DNA from: Cricetomys ansorgei
Taxonomy: Eukaryota; Chordata; Mammalia; Rodentia; Nesomyidae
Direction of reading: 5' to 3'
Assembly: GCA_026225945.1 (NCBI GenBank)
Contig: JAMJFZ010001868.1
Location: forward strand, 4,504,001 to 4,568,000
Length of the DNA stretch: 64,000 nt
Part shown: piece by piece, positions 61,914 through 64,000 of the stretch
How the letters are laid out: every line of letters starts with the position of its first letter
Position numbering within the stretch: position 1 is the first letter of the stretch
Position numbers and translations under genes: made by a program
The notes under the pieces: generated by a model
The model's database searches: none
The model's input: the letters and a program-made list of their open reading frames with translations, nothing else
Told to the model about the DNA's origin: nothing

Positions 61914-62128
61914 TCTGGGAGACGGACTCTCTCACTGAGACCAGTGCTTCCCTCATTTGGCTATGCTAACTGGTTATTGAGCTCCAGAGACCCACCTGCC
62001 TTTGCCTCTCAAGATGAGGAATTAAAAGTGGAAACCACCACGGCTGGCTTTTTGTGTGGGTTCTGGGTTGAACATATGTTGTCATGCTTGTATGACGAGA
62101 ACTTTACTGATAATCACCCAGTCCCTCC
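61741..62128 (-). mobile_element. B4 SINE inserted in the old L1, with an internal TTTA expansion
   Basis: The order of blocks matches a minus-strand B4: CA-rich start, GTGGAGGTCAGAGTTCAACCT, a T-rich linker, GAGCTCCAGAGACCCACCTGCC, GAATTAAAAGTGGAAACCACCACGG-like B1 part and a TGGGTTCTGGGTTGAAC end. The linker has expanded into about 16 copies of TTTA at 61852-61914. It splits the ancient L1 and is therefore younger than it. Confidence 0.7.
61852..61914. repeat. (TTTA)n microsatellite
   Basis: About 16 uninterrupted TTTA units lie inside the B4 SINE, probably expanded from its T-rich linker. Confidence 0.95.
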
Positions 62129-62766
62129 TTTTCTTTAATAATTTTGTTTTTAAATTTTACATAAAAATACAACCTGAGAGGATTCTGCTTGATTAAATGC
62201 TTACATTTACCACTTCCTCTAGCGTTTCTTAGAAGATAAACTAAACAGTGAGCTCTCTTAGTTGTTTGAGAAAGTCTTCATTCTTCCTTTGTGTCTGAAC
62301 GACACCTTGTCTGCAGTGCTCTGGGTTGGCAGGGCTCCATCACCCTTCAGTACTTTGAGTGTGTCATCCCACCCTCATGCCCTCTAATGTTTCTGCTGAA
62401 TGTTTGATGTTTGATACACAGGTAGTTCCTTGCTTGAGATTTTCTTCTTCATGTTGCTGCTTTCAGAATCCTCTCTTGGAGTCTGAACGTTGATAATTTG
62501 GCTAGACTAAGGCTTCTGGTGGTCTTGTTTTGGTTAAATGTGACTAGTGTCCTTTGACTTTTTTGTACCCTGATGTTTACATCTTTCTGCAGGATTAGAA
62601 GGTTTCATGCTGTTGCTTCTATAAGTATGCTTTCTGTTCCTACCTGTCCTCCATCTTGAATGCTAACAGTGTGTACCTTCACTCTTTAGATGCTGTTAGA
62701 AATCATTTAAGCTTTCCTCATTCCTTTTCGTTCTTTTTCTTTTTTTCCTCTGATTGGAAAATTTGA
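62129..62766 (-). mobile_element. Ancient L1 ORF1, carboxyl-terminal half, antisense and decayed
   Basis: Read in reverse complement this follows the L1 ORF1 order from the codons just after the coiled coil through the RNA-binding half. Landmarks on the plus strand are CCTCTGATTGGAAAATTTGAATG at the right end (antisense of the codons for FE-x-x-QSEE) and GTTTCTGCTGAATG near 62388 (antisense of SAE-type codons). The reverse complement contains several stops and frame shifts. Its right end abuts the sense-oriented ORF1 piece at about 62766, which marks an inversion joint. Confidence 0.6.
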
Positions 62767-63273
62767 ATGTTTGGTTGCCACCAGCCGGTTCATCCAGAAT
62801 CCCAGAGTAGGATTAGTAAAGAACTAGTGCCACCAAAGAACGCCAACAAAGGTTCGAAGAGGCAGCTGTCTCATCAAATGTCCAGGCATCAGCATAAGGA
62901 CACCCGGATGATGAAAAACCAGAGAAACACAACACCACTGAAAGAAACCAGTGAAGCTCTAGAAATGGACGAAGATGAAGAGGAGATCTATGAAATGACT
63001 GACAAACAATTCAGAATTATTCTTTTGAAGAAGTTCAGAGAATTACAAGAAAATACAGACAGAAAACTAAGTGAAATTCGGGAAATAATTCACAAACAAC
63101 ATGAGATGTTTGACAGAGAAATAAAAGTTAATCACTTCAAAATAAAAATTCTAGAGGTAAAGAATACAATAAGTGAACTTGCGAATTCAACCACAAGTTT
63201 CAACAGAAGACTTGATAAGGCTGAAGGAAGAATCAGTGAGCTGGAAGACTGGACATATGATTCTAGACTTTAA
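62767..63273 (+). pseudogene. L1 ORF1 amino-terminal half, open 168-codon fragment in inverted 5' segment
   Basis: The reading frame encodes a basic, polar amino terminus (residues 1-65), an acidic patch (MDEDEEE, residues about 74-80), then MTDKQFRIILLKKFRELQEN and a long coiled coil ending RLDKAEGRISELED at about residue 161. This is the amino-terminal and coiled-coil part of an old L1 ORF1 protein, the RNA-binding trimer of LINE-1. The RRM and carboxyl-terminal domains are absent: after ELED it runs seven residues into flank and stops at 63271-63273. It lies at the far end of a minus-strand L1 but in the opposite orientation, as expected for a twin-priming inversion. All 168 codons are open although the sister half at 62129-62766 is full of stops. 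The ATG may not be the original one. It is most likely a retroelement fragment; domestication is possible but unproven. Confidence 0.75.
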
Positions 63274-64000
63274 GAGAGCATTGTAATAGCAGAGCAAGTC
63301 AGACCTCTCTTTGGTGGCTCGCTCATGCTGGCAGGTTTCTGATACACTTTAAAATTTGTATAAGGGTAATATTTAAGCACTTTGTCTATAAAAGTATACA
63401 CTTATATAAATATACCAATGTCTGAGTCATTATTGTCTAGAGGACATTTACAAAATTATGAACTAAATAAAATATTATGCAGAAATTTTTTATTAAGAAC
63501 AATTTGTTTATGTGTACAACTACACTGATGATTTGAAGTCTTTTTTCCTCAAGTATATTTTTCCAATCATCATTATTTTATCTAACTTCTGACAAATTAT
63601 ACCTTATAATATTTCCTTGGAAGAAATAGATTATAATTTTTCTTGTAACTTTCCCACAAATTTAATAAGCAATAGCACTATTTAATATCTTATCAATTTC
63701 TAAGCAACAAGTTAGAATTGTGAAAAAGTAAAGTTGATCTTTCCTTTTCTTCTCTTTTATAAAATTTGATATATAACTTCTCTACATGGAAAGCCTGTAG
63801 AAGCTTGGTTAGTCCACAAGGGGAATAGAAGAGTGAAAGCCAATGTCTTGGTTTGCTCCTGATAGTTTTTGGGAAAAGAGAAGTGACAGCTAGTGAGCCT
63901 GAACACCACATCAACGGGGAACAAATGATGGTCATCTTAGGTAGAATGGTGAGAAGAGCAAGATGGGTTGCAATCCCAGAGGAAGTTGATGGGTCTAGAG
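63274..64000. other. Intron 1 sequence after the rearranged L1
   Basis: AT-rich flank, no recognised element or exon. Confidence 0.35.

Noticed and set aside
61715..62138. Frames with IYLF repeats
   Set aside because: They are translations of the TTTA repeat within the B4 SINE.

Overview
This is nuclear DNA from a muroid rodent. It is AT-rich, CpG-poor and dense with rodent interspersed repeats: B1, B2/B3 and B4 SINEs, fragments of the rodent L1 lineage (Lx-like), many CA, GATA, TTCC and GA microsatellites, and older mammalian MIR, L2, MaLR and L1M remnants. The B1 copies look more cricetid- or rat-like than house-mouse-like, but I would not name a species.

Only one protein-coding exon can be supported. 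Positions 53606-53989 (+) carry 128 codons that I recognise as the first coding exon of Grxcr1 (glutaredoxin and cysteine rich domain containing 1, a hair-bundle deafness gene). The exon ends at a consensus GTAAGT donor in phase 0. Positions 1 to about 53490 are therefore upstream flank. Positions 53990-64000 are the start of intron 1. I found no RNA gene, no CRISPR array and no second gene.

Layout. 1-12000: unique sequence with several microsatellites, including complementary GATA and TATC arrays, plus SINEs and MIR. 13145-13775: minus-strand L1. 17080-17890: MaLR-type LTR followed by a rodent interspersed element. 18690-20015: plus-strand L1-related sequence. 22000-27000: several LTR-like or DNA-transposon-like elements. 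30240-30421: a fresh 91-bp tandem duplication. 34136-34704: an apparently complete solo LTR. 35038-35602: B1 and B4. 38845-39400: minus-strand L1. 42535-42800: long TTCC tract. 46381-46394: a perfect RFX X-box in unique DNA. 48925-52240: L1 fragments in both orientations plus LTR-like sequence. 53493-53989: Grxcr1 exon.

In intron 1, 57391-57513 is a local CpG cluster. The most striking structure is at 60170-63265. It is an ancient L1M-type LINE on the minus strand whose 5' end is inverted, as twin priming would produce, and which was later interrupted by a B4 SINE. The inverted piece keeps an open 168-codon ORF1 amino-terminal half on the same strand as Grxcr1. The complementary ORF1 half in the same insertion is riddled with stops. 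Family names for repeats come from recognition by eye, not from a database search, and their boundaries are approximate.
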